Source of the DNA: a bacterium
GTDB lineage: Bacteria > B130-G9
DNA: 12,460 bases
Direction: 5' to 3'
Assembly: GCA_021160245.1 (NCBI GenBank)
Contig: JAGHCW010000210.1
Location: 1-12,460 of the forward strand
The notes under the pieces were generated by a model. That model was not told the DNA's origin. It did not search any database and worked only from the letters and a program-made list of their open reading frames with translations. The translations under genes and the position numbers were made by a program. Below are positions 6,399-12,281 of this stretch, piece by piece (within the stretch, counting starts at the first letter, position 1; each line of letters begins with the position of its first letter).

Positions 6399-9300
6399 AG
6401 CTCACCGCTACAGTTATGAGGCGGCCCGTGGCCGTCGTGGTTCTTGCCATTGCGGTGTTTGCGGTCGGTCTTTTCAGTTTCACGCAGCTGGACGTGGACT
6501 ACCTGCCGGAGGTCATCTATCCGATGATCAAGGTCCACATCTGGTGGCGGGGGGCGACGCCGGATGAGATCGAGACCAATATCGCCGAGCCAATCGAGCG
6601 CGTGCTCGCTACGGTGGACAACCTTGACTACCTGGAATCCTCCAGCATCGAGGGAATGTACACTCTGCTGGTCAATTTCGAGTATGGGGTGAACGTTGAG
6701 GAGGCGTACCAGGACGTGATTACGGCCATGGGGCGTGTGGCGCGCGACCTGCCGCCCGATATGGACCCACCCGTTATCATCAAAGCAGACCCCTCGCAGC
6801 TGCCGGTCATGCAGGTTGTAGTCTATTCGGATAGGCGTAGTCTGGTGTGGCTTCGAGAGTGGGCCGACAACTGGCTCACCGATCGCCTATCGGCGATTAA
6901 GGGCGCGGCCGGCGTGGAGGTTGTCGGGGGGCTGGAGCGGGAAATCCGCGTGCATCTTGACCCGCAGCGACTCGCGGCCTACAAGCTTAGCCCGGCCAAG
7001 ATCGCGAAGGCCCTGTTCGACGAGAACCGGGAGATGTTCGCCGGGCGCGTAACCGACCAGACGCGCGAGATCATCGCTCGCACCATCGGCGAGTTCGAGA
7101 GCCTCGACGAGGTCCGCAACGTTGTCCTGGCGAGGGAGCCGAACGGCGGGACGGTCTATTTGAGGGACGTCGCCTCGGTGGAGGATTCGCACGAGGAGAT
7201 GCGCGTCAACACGCGCTTTAATGGCAAGCCATGCGTCAAGCTCAGCGTCCTCAAACAGGCCGAGGCCAACACCGTCGCAGTAGCTCAGGCGGTCAAGAAA
7301 CGCTTGGAGGAGCTCCGGCGAGATATTCCGGGTGACATCGAGTTCGGGTATGTGGAGAACCAGGGCGACTACGTCATGGGCGCTATCCGGAGCGTCCAAA
7401 GCTCTGGGATACTGGCCGCAATTCTGGTCATACTGGTCGTTTACCTGTTTCTCGGCCGTTTACGGCAAGTGCTTGTGATGGTTGTGGCCCTGCCAATCAC
7501 GCTGCTGGCGAACTTCTTCGTGATGAAGGTGGCGGGCTTCTCCATCAACCTGTTCTCCTTGGGCGGGCTGGTCGTGGCCTTCGGCGTAATTCTCGACAAC
7601 TCCATCGTCGTCTTGGAGAACATCACACGACTGAAGGCGGAGGGTGTGAGCGGCTATGCGCTGAAGGGCGCGAACGAGGTGAGTTCGGCCATTGCCGCCG
7701 CCACGCTGACGTTCTTGGCCATCTTCCTGCCCTTCCTGTTCATCCCGGGCCTTGCGGCGCTGCTCTTCACTGAGCTTGTCATGGTGGTAGGCGGGATCGT
7801 GGTGATTTCGCTTCTCGTTGCCGTGACGCTGACGCCTCTTTTGACGGGCCGGCTGCTTCGCGGCGAGCGCGGGAGTCGGGCTTCGTTTCTGGCGGCTGGA
7901 TTCGACGCAATCATCCGCGGTCTTGTAGCGGCCTACTCCCGCGCCCTGGGCCTGTGCCTGCGGGCGCGCTGGCTTGTGATCGTGGCTACTGTCGCGTTAT
8001 TCGCCTGGGGGCTGTGGTTGGCGGCGAGCGTCGGCTCAGAGTTCTTGCCCAAAGTGGACGACGGACGCGTCATGGTGAAGGTCATAATGCCGACCGGCAC
8101 GGCCGTACAAGAGGTGGACCGCATTCTCGCCAAAATCGAGACACAACTTCAGGGAATACCTGAAATAGAGAGTATCTTCACTCTGGCGGGCGGCAAAGTA
8201 TGGGGACTTTATACGTACGAGATCGCAAACGAGGGCGAGCTGAACATCCAGCTTGTGCCCAAGGCAAAACGGTCGCTGACGACGGAGCAGTTCATCGCTA
8301 AGATCAAGCCGCTCGTGGCCAAGGCGCCAGCGCCAGGCGGGAAGAAGCCTGTGATGCAGATGAAGGTCAAGGGCATTCGTAAGATGGGCCAGCAAGAGGT
8401 AGAAGTTGAGGTCAAGGGGACCGAGATTGCGCCGATCTTCGAGTTCGCCAAAAATGTCGCGGGTCAGCTCGGTGAGACGCCTGGCCTGACGAACGTGAAC
8501 ATCTCGATGGACATGACCAAGCCGGAATACCGTGTGTATGTGGACCGAGCCCGCGCCTCGGCGATGGGCATATCGGTGAACCAGGTCGCCTCGACGCTTA
8601 GGGCCTTGGTGCACGGCGTAGTGGCCACGCAGTACCGAGAGGGAAGCGAGTACTACGACATCCGCTTGATGGTTCCTGAAACATTGATAAGAACTAAGGC
8701 AGACCTAGAGGGGCTGTTGATAGACACGCAGGCGGCCAAGCCCATCTATCTGCGCGACATCGCCGAGGTGCGCCGCGCTGTGGGGCCGGTGGAGATCATC
8801 CGGGAAGACCAGGTCAAACAGGTCGTCGTGCGCGCCGATTCCGCGGGCGTCAGCGTCGGGGAAGCGGTCGCCCGGGCCGAAAGCGCCGTCGCCGCCCTGG
8901 AGCGTCCGGCGGGCGTTGAGTTCGAGATGGGCGGGCAGGCTCAGATGATGGCGGAAAACCGCAGAACCATGGGGTTGATACTGGGCTTCGCGGTTCTCTT
9001 CGCGTATGTCGTCCTTGCCATCCAGTTTGACTCGTTCTCTTTGCCATTCCTGATTATGTTGAACGTGCCGTTCGCCTTGACAGGCGCCTTTTTGGCGCTG
9101 TTGCTTACGAGCACGCCGCTTGGCGTCACGGTGTTGATCGGACTGGTGGTTATGATGGGCGGCATCACTTCGCAGGGGGTGGTGCTGCTCACGTTGGCCG
9201 AAGAGTATCGCAGGGCCGGCGAGACGCCGCTCGAGGCCATTGCTCGGGCTGCGCCGATTCGCGTCAGGCCGATTTTGATGACCCAGTTGACCACGGTGCT

Positions 9301-9499
9301 CGGGGTGGTCCCGTTGGCGCTGAACCTGGGCGAGGGCGGCGATATGCTCCAGCCCATGGCAATCGCGGTCATAGGAGGGTTGCTTTACTCCCTTGTGCTT
9401 ACACTGCTGTTTCTGCCGGCGGCTTATGTTCTTGTCCGGCGCAAGCAAAGGGGTCTTGGGCTCAACTCGGGACGTGATTTGGGCTTGGAGACTACATGA
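6395..9499 (+). CDS. RND-family efflux permease, HAE1-like
   Basis: A 1034-aa inner-membrane proton-driven transporter of the RND superfamily, full length. TM1 is about residues 10-29, the first periplasmic porter region about 30-330, TM2-6 about 335-485, TM7 about 525-545, the second porter region about 547-855, and TM8-12 about 858-1015. TM4 contains FGVILDNSIVVLENI (396-410); Asp401 aligns with AcrB Asp407, but the second relay aspartate is Asn402. In TM10 the block IGLVVMMGGITSQGVVLL (915-932) aligns with AcrB IGLSAKNAIL, so the relay lysine is replaced by Ser926 followed by Gln927. RPILMT (958-963) in TM11 is conserved. ENITR after TM4 resembles HAE1 and related clades more than CzcA/CusA. 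It is translationally coupled to the adaptor (ATGA, 6395-6398). Methionines 654, 656 and 664 lie in the second porter region. The substrate is unknown; the context suggests a metalloid, organometalloid or thiol conjugate. Confidence 0.93.
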   Translation: MKLTATVMRRPVAVVVLAIAVFAVGLFSFTQLDVDYLPEVIYPMIKVHIWWRGATPDEIETNIAEPIERVLATVDNLDYLESSSIEGMYTLLVNFEYGVNVEEAYQDVITAMGRVARDLPPDMDPPVIIKADPSQLPVMQVVVYSDRRSLVWLREWADNWLTDRLSAIKGAAGVEVVGGLEREIRVHLDPQRLAAYKLSPAKIAKALFDENREMFAGRVTDQTREIIARTIGEFESLDEVRNVVLAREPNGGTVYLRDVASVEDSHEEMRVNTRFNGKPCVKLSVLKQAEANTVAVAQAVKKRLEELRRDIPGDIEFGYVENQGDYVMGAIRSVQSSGILAAILVILVVYLFLGRLRQVLVMVVALPITLLANFFVMKVAGFSINLFSLGGLVVAFGVILDNSIVVLENITRLKAEGVSGYALKGANEVSSAIAAATLTFLAIFLPFLFIPGLAALLFTELVMVVGGIVVISLLVAVTLTPLLTGRLLRGERGSRASFLAAGFDAIIRGLVAAYSRALGLCLRARWLVIVATVALFAWGLWLAASVGSEFLPKVDDGRVMVKVIMPTGTAVQEVDRILAKIETQLQGIPEIESIFTLAGGKVWGLYTYEIANEGELNIQLVPKAKRSLTTEQFIAKIKPLVAKAPAPGGKKPVMQMKVKGIRKMGQQEVEVEVKGTEIAPIFEFAKNVAGQLGETPGLTNVNISMDMTKPEYRVYVDRARASAMGISVNQVASTLRALVHGVVATQYREGSEYYDIRLMVPETLIRTKADLEGLLIDTQAAKPIYLRDIAEVRRAVGPVEIIREDQVKQVVVRADSAGVSVGEAVARAESAVAALERPAGVEFEMGGQAQMMAENRRTMGLILGFAVLFAYVVLAIQFDSFSLPFLIMLNVPFALTGAFLALLLTSTPLGVTVLIGLVVMMGGITSQGVVLLTLAEEYRRAGETPLEAIARAAPIRVRPILMTQLTTVLGVVPLALNLGEGGDMLQPMAIAVIGGLLYSLVLTLLFLPAAYVLVRRKQRGLGLNSGRDLGLETT

Positions 9500-9508
9500 G
9501 TCAATAGG

Positions 9509-9516
9509 AAGGAGGT
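9509..9516 (+). promoter_or_regulatory. Near-ideal Shine-Dalgarno site before the six-cysteine protein
   Basis: AAGGAGGT is fully complementary to the canonical anti-SD core and lies 7 bases before the ATG at 9524. It is the strongest ribosome binding site in the operon and fixes this start. It suggests that the secreted protein is made in more copies than its neighbours, as fits a periplasmic binding or buffering protein (inference). Confidence 0.7.
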
Positions 9517-9523
9517 TTCAAGT

Positions 9524-10369
9524 ATGCGCAAGACTAACCAAAAGGTGACCGGTTTCGGGATGCTCGTCGTCCTGACCTTGCTTCTGATGCTGGCCGGCTT
9601 CGGACTTGCAGCCGGGGAACCAGCCGCTCGCAAAGGTGGGCCGAGTGCAGACCCGCAGCCATCAGAACGACAAGACCTGGAAATGAAAACAGCTGCTCTG
9701 GCAGAATTTGACAACGATGTGGCCCGGTGCAGACGGAAAATGCGTGACTACTGCGCTATTGCCCAGGAGCTTATGGCGAAGCCGGAAAGTGAAGCCGGCC
9801 AGCGGTCTTCGTTGGCGCTCAAGCATCTTCGCGAGACTAAGTCACAGTGGAAAGTTATCCAAACTAAGTATCGCAATAACCCTCCAGCCGAATACGCCAA
9901 CGATCCCAAGTTCGCCGACCGGCTGTCGGAGATAGCCAATTCCATGGAGGCGATGGAACAACAGCTGACGGCCGGGCGGTTCAAGCAGTCGTTTGCAGCC
10001 TGCGGCCATGGATGCGGCCTATTCGTGCAGATGCACGAACACAATGGGTTAGTTTATGCTCTGGACCGCATCTACCACCTTCGAAAGGTCGCCAAGGCGG
10101 CTATCACGGCCGGGAAAAACAAGGGCGCTCTCGCGGTTGGGGAGTTTCTTCCAGACCTGCTACATCACCGCAACCGAATCGTGACGGCGCCGTGCCCATG
10201 GCCGGATGATAAGCAGCGCTGCAACAATTATCGCGACTCGGTAAATACTCTTTCTTCGATGCTGAACGATTTGGCGGCAAGCGTCGTGAATAGGGACTTA
10301 TCTGAAATAGACAGGATTCTCAAAGTGCTATTTAGGACCATTAACAGCGCCTACGGAAAGGCTCTTTAA
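9524..10369 (+). CDS. Unrecognised secreted six-cysteine helical protein
   Basis: I do not recognise this 281-aa protein. Residues 1-30 form a clear Sec-type signal peptide (basic MRKTNQK, hydrophobic core 12-28, AxA-like end near residue 30), so the mature part is periplasmic. The rest is hydrophilic and looks largely helical, with no further membrane segment. The mature chain has six cysteines in three close pairs: Cys69/Cys77, Cys160/Cys164 in the block FAACGHGCGLFVQMHEHN, and Cys224/Cys233 in TAPCPWPDDKQRC. His162, Met170, His171 and His173 cluster around the middle pair, so metal or metalloid binding or disulfide switching is plausible. It is not a cytochrome, since no CxxCH is present. 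The gene sits 24 bases after the RND gene and 20 before the mini-thioredoxin, inside the operon. It could be a periplasmic metallochaperone or a client of the CcdA/thioredoxin relay. The CDS call is firm; the function is a guess. Confidence 0.85.
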   Translation: MRKTNQKVTGFGMLVVLTLLLMLAGFGLAAGEPAARKGGPSADPQPSERQDLEMKTAALAEFDNDVARCRRKMRDYCAIAQELMAKPESEAGQRSSLALKHLRETKSQWKVIQTKYRNNPPAEYANDPKFADRLSEIANSMEAMEQQLTAGRFKQSFAACGHGCGLFVQMHEHNGLVYALDRIYHLRKVAKAAITAGKNKGALAVGEFLPDLLHHRNRIVTAPCPWPDDKQRCNNYRDSVNTLSSMLNDLAASVVNRDLSEIDRILKVLFRTINSAYGKAL

Positions 10370-10389
10370 CTGAGTGAAGGGAGACGAAC

Positions 10390-10623
10390 ATGATCAAGTT
10401 AGCAGTATTGGGCACAGGCTGCCCGAAGTGCAAGATGCTCGCGGAAAATGCTGAGGCGGCTGCGAAAGACCTGAGTGTGGAATATGAGATAGAGAAGGTG
10501 ACCGACATCAACAAGATAATGGGGTTCGGCGTGATGATGACGCCGGCGCTGGTGGTTGATGGCAATGTTAAGATAAGCGGAAAGGTCCCCTCGGTGGGGG
10601 ATATAAAGAAGCTGATTGGTTGA
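10390..10623 (+). CDS. Small CxxC thioredoxin-like protein (TM0996/MTH895 'redox-active disulfide' family)
   Basis: A 77-aa cytoplasmic mini-thioredoxin/glutaredoxin-like protein. The N-terminal beta strand leads into the active site GTGCPKC (Cys11, Cys14), and the family's cis-proline segment is MTPALVVDGNVKISGKVPS (about 50-68, Pro52). The C-terminal helix ends in DIKKLIG. Length and motifs match the TM0996/MTH895 group, whose members often sit beside ArsR regulators and DUF318 permeases. The lack of a signal peptide places it in the cytoplasm. The ATG at 10390 follows AAGGGAG at 10377-10383. Its likely role is thiol-disulfide exchange with a cytoplasmic partner, delivery of electrons to the membrane relay, or handing a thiol-bound metalloid to the permease. 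The fold is certain; the partner is inferred from neighbours. Confidence 0.9.
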   Translation: MIKLAVLGTGCPKCKMLAENAEAAAKDLSVEYEIEKVTDINKIMGFGVMMTPALVVDGNVKISGKVPSVGDIKKLIG

Positions 10624-10635
10624 GAAGGAGCGAGC

Positions 10636-10917
10636 GTGCCTGATTTGAAGAGCGCCAAACCTTGCGTCTGCGGTCAGGGTCCCACGCTGATATTCTCGTG
10701 CTCAGGGGCCTCGGACGTGGGCGCTATAACGGACCTGGCGGCCCGAGCGCTCGCCCGAGGCCGAAATGGGTTCATGTGTTGCGCGGCGGCGATAGCCGCG
10801 GTTGTCGGGCGGGCGCAAGCCCAGTTTGAGCGCAGTCGAGCCGCGCGAGAGCGCAGAACCAGAGAAGAGAGAATCGTCGCAGGTCCGGGCTTTATAAGGC
10901 AGGGATACATCGAGTAG
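10636..10917 (+). CDS. DGC-type putative zinc-binding protein, half-length variant
   Basis: A 93-aa protein whose first half matches the DGC family ('domain containing cysteines', annotated as putative zinc-binding). PTLIFSCSGASDVGAITDLAARALA (about 16-40) is the family's N-terminal block, preceded by CVC (Cys10, Cys12), with Cys22 in SCSG and then FMCCAAA (Cys48, Cys49). Typical members run on for about 50 more residues to a DGCPxxC segment that supplies the remaining ligands. Here this is missing and replaced by an arginine/glutamate-rich helix (about 58-80, RSRAARERRTREER) and a short tail. I checked the other two frames past residue 47 and found no DGC continuation, so a single frameshift does not explain it. 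The GTG start at 10636 follows GAAGGAG at 10624-10630 with a 5-base gap. Full-length homologues often occur with thioredoxins and permeases in metal(loid) clusters. This copy may be a natural short form or a decaying remnant. Confidence 0.7.
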   Translation: MPDLKSAKPCVCGQGPTLIFSCSGASDVGAITDLAARALARGRNGFMCCAAAIAAVVGRAQAQFERSRAARERRTREERIVAGPGFIRQGYIE

Positions 10918-10937
10918 CGGCACATTGGAAAACGTAT

Positions 10938-10946
10938 AAAGGAGAA
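10938..10946 (+). promoter_or_regulatory. Shine-Dalgarno site supporting a TTG start
   Basis: AAAGGAGAA ends its GGAG core at 10944, eight bases before the TTG at 10953. No ATG or GTG nearby in the frame is as well placed, and the TTG leaves an intact basic N-terminus before the membrane anchor. It therefore decides the start of the anchored thioredoxin. Confidence 0.65.
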
Positions 10947-10952
10947 TCGCTG

Positions 10953-11420
10953 TTGGAACAGGGGTCGCGTAAGAGAGGTCTGCGGACGAAAGCAATAATC
11001 ATTGTCGCTTTGATCGCTGCGGTGGCGGGCGCCATCTACTTGAAAGAACGGCCCGAAGCAACTCAGGCCAAGGCGAATGAGGCGACTGCCTCTGATCGCC
11101 AAGCCGCGGATTCTGAGAAGCAACAGCCGCGACTCTCGATTCCGCGGTTGGTGGATTTAGGTGCGGGGAAGTGTATCCCGTGCAAGATGATGGCGCCGAT
11201 ACTCGAGGAGCTGAAGAAGGAATTCGTGGGGAAGTTTGAGGTTACCTTCATCGACGTCTGGAAGGACAAGGAAGCTGCAAAGCAGTACGGCATCCGACTC
11301 ATCCCGACGCAGGTGTTCTACGACGCCAATGGTAAAGAGATTTTCCGCCACCAGGGCTTTTTCTCGAGAGAAGATATCCTGAAGACATGGAAGGAACATG
11401 GTCTGGACTTCGGTGAATGA
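10953..11420 (+). CDS. Membrane-anchored periplasmic thioredoxin (CIPC)
   Basis: A 155-aa thioredoxin-fold protein with a basic start and one hydrophobic segment (AIIIVALIAAVAGAIYL, about 14-30). This is best read as a signal anchor placing the domain in the periplasm. A low-complexity Ala/Glu/Gln linker (about 31-60) separates it from the domain. The active site is GKCIPCKMMAPIL (72-84) with Cys74 and Cys77, the cis-proline is in RLIPTQVFYD (Pro118), and the domain ends with the usual strand and helix (GKEIFRHQGFFSREDILKTW). The first thioredoxin strand before the active site is short. It starts at TTG and lies 33 bases before a CcdA-like gene. CcdA/thioredoxin neighbours typically form a transmembrane reducing pair, so this is probably the electron acceptor of that protein. 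The client could be the secreted six-cysteine protein encoded upstream or oxidised toxicant species; both are inference. Confidence 0.88.
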   Translation: MEQGSRKRGLRTKAIIIVALIAAVAGAIYLKERPEATQAKANEATASDRQAADSEKQQPRLSIPRLVDLGAGKCIPCKMMAPILEELKKEFVGKFEVTFIDVWKDKEAAKQYGIRLIPTQVFYDANGKEIFRHQGFFSREDILKTWKEHGLDFGE

Positions 11421-11453
11421 TGACGTACCCAACCGTTTCTATGTGAGAGGATC

Positions 11454-12152
11454 ATGCAGGACTTTTTTGCGCAATTAACGAGTTGGGTCGATGGAGCGCC
11501 CGCAGTAGCCATTCCCGCCTCATTCATCTGGGGCGTGCTCAGCATCGCTCTCAGCCCGTGCCATCTTGCCAGCATTCCTCTGATCGTGGGCTTCATCAAT
11601 CAGCAGGGGAGAATCTCTACGAGGCGCGCGCTTAGTATCTCGACGGCATTTGCGTCAGGCATCCTGATCACCATAGGAGTGATTGGGGCGATTACAGGAG
11701 CTGCCGGCAGGATGATGGGAGACCTGGGACAGTTCGGCAATTACTTCGTCGCGGTCATCTTCTTCGTAGTCGGCCTGCATCTTCTCGGTGTTATTCCAAT
11801 GCCGTGGTCAGGGCCCGGACAGGTCAAGATGAAGCGAAAGGGCATTTTCGGCGGATTCATTCTCGGCCTAGTTTTCGGCGTCGCCCTCGGCCCATGCACG
11901 TTCGCCTACATGGCCCCGATGCTGGGCGTCACATTCAAATTGGCCGCGTCGAACCTAGTGTATGGTATTTTCCTTCTCTTGATGTACGGTTTGGGGCACT
12001 GCTCCGTGATAATCGTTGCCGGCGCCAGCACGGAGCTTGTCCAGCGCTACCTAAACTGGAACGAGAGGTCGAAGGGCTCCGAGATACTCAAGAAGGTGTG
12101 CGGCGTTCTCGTGCTGCTTGGCGGGGTCTATCTCATCTACTCCGCTCCATGA
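11454..12152 (+). CDS. CcdA/DsbD-like transmembrane thiol-electron carrier
   Basis: A 232-aa membrane protein with about six hydrophobic helices, matching the CcdA/DsbD transmembrane domain family in length and repeat layout. The two half-repeats carry the diagnostic cysteines: Cys36 in ALSPCHLASIPLIVGF (helix 1) and Cys148 in ALGPCTFAYMAPMLG (helix 4). These form the redox pair that shuttles electrons from cytoplasmic thioredoxin to a periplasmic thioredoxin-like partner. Extra cysteines are Cys183 (GLGHCSVI) and Cys216 near the C-terminus. A basic cytoplasmic loop (about 124-130) separates the repeats. The ATG at 11454 follows AGAGGA at 11446-11451. It is the last gene of the run, right after the anchored thioredoxin. 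Cytochrome c maturation is the textbook role, but no ccm/ccs genes are present. A metal(loid)-resistance role is more likely, and ArsG-type permeases for aromatic arsenicals belong to a related fold (recalled, not verified). Confidence 0.87.
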   Translation: MQDFFAQLTSWVDGAPAVAIPASFIWGVLSIALSPCHLASIPLIVGFINQQGRISTRRALSISTAFASGILITIGVIGAITGAAGRMMGDLGQFGNYFVAVIFFVVGLHLLGVIPMPWSGPGQVKMKRKGIFGGFILGLVFGVALGPCTFAYMAPMLGVTFKLAASNLVYGIFLLLMYGLGHCSVIIVAGASTELVQRYLNWNERSKGSEILKKVCGVLVLLGGVYLIYSAP

Positions 12153-12224
12153 GAGGCGGTTGGTCAGGGCGAAGTGTGACTAGGCCGGGTCGGGAGGTGG
12201 TGTGCCAGTCTTAGTAGAAAGATG

Positions 12225-12254
12225 TTGACAGGCCGTTTTGTGGGGCGGTATATT
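12225..12254 (+). promoter_or_regulatory. Predicted strong sigma70-type promoter of the second ArsR gene
   Basis: A consensus -35 box TTGACA (12225-12230) is followed after 18 bases by the -10 box TATATT (12249-12254). This is the best promoter match in the window. The expected start point, 6-7 bases past the -10, falls at about 12260-12262, on the ATG at 12261. The gene has no Shine-Dalgarno site, so a leaderless transcript is predicted. The rest of the 108-base gap after the CcdA-like gene shows no convincing terminator. Confidence 0.7.
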
Positions 12255-12257
12255 AGA

Positions 12258-12281
12258 GATATGTCGAATAATCGAAATATC
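12258..12281. promoter_or_regulatory. Palindromic ArsR operator candidate over the start codon
   Basis: The 24-base interrupted palindrome is GATAT-G-TCGA-ATAA-TCGA-A-ATATC, with 10 of 12 base pairs symmetric and its centre between 12269 and 12270. Motifs of the ATATCGA...TCGATAT type are common ArsR-family operators. It lies immediately downstream of the -10 box and covers the predicted transcription start, the ATG and codons 2-7, so bound repressor would block initiation or early elongation. It differs from the palindrome at 2206-2227. Confidence 0.6.

Noticed and set aside
8705-9448. Long antisense open frame (247 codons) opposite the RND gene
   Set aside because: Its product is rich in His, Arg and Gln without domains, typical of the complement of a GC-rich gene. 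The sense strand is a clear full-length RND transporter.
6395-9499. Calling the pump a CzcA/CusA heavy-metal exporter because of the ArsR context
   Set aside because: The TM4 region LDNSIVVLENI and the adaptor without a metal-binding extension do not point to the heavy-metal clade. Context alone is not enough.
10775-10917. Frameshift explaining the missing C-terminal half of the DGC protein
   Set aside because: Neither alternative frame encodes a DGCPxxC-like segment, and both reach stops, so a single indel would not restore the family's second half.
10953-12152. Assigning the thioredoxin and CcdA-like genes as ArsF and ArsG of an ArsEFG nitro-aromatic arsenical system
   Set aside because: The CIPC domain looks like an ordinary thioredoxin, and the SPCH and GPCT motifs fit CcdA-like carriers generally. 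I could not confirm ArsF/ArsG-specific features from memory.
12178-12210. Possible terminator hairpin (GACT-A-GGC pairing with GCCAGTC) after the CcdA-like gene
   Set aside because: The stem is seven pairs with a bulge, the loop is 18 bases, and no T-run follows. It is too weak to call.
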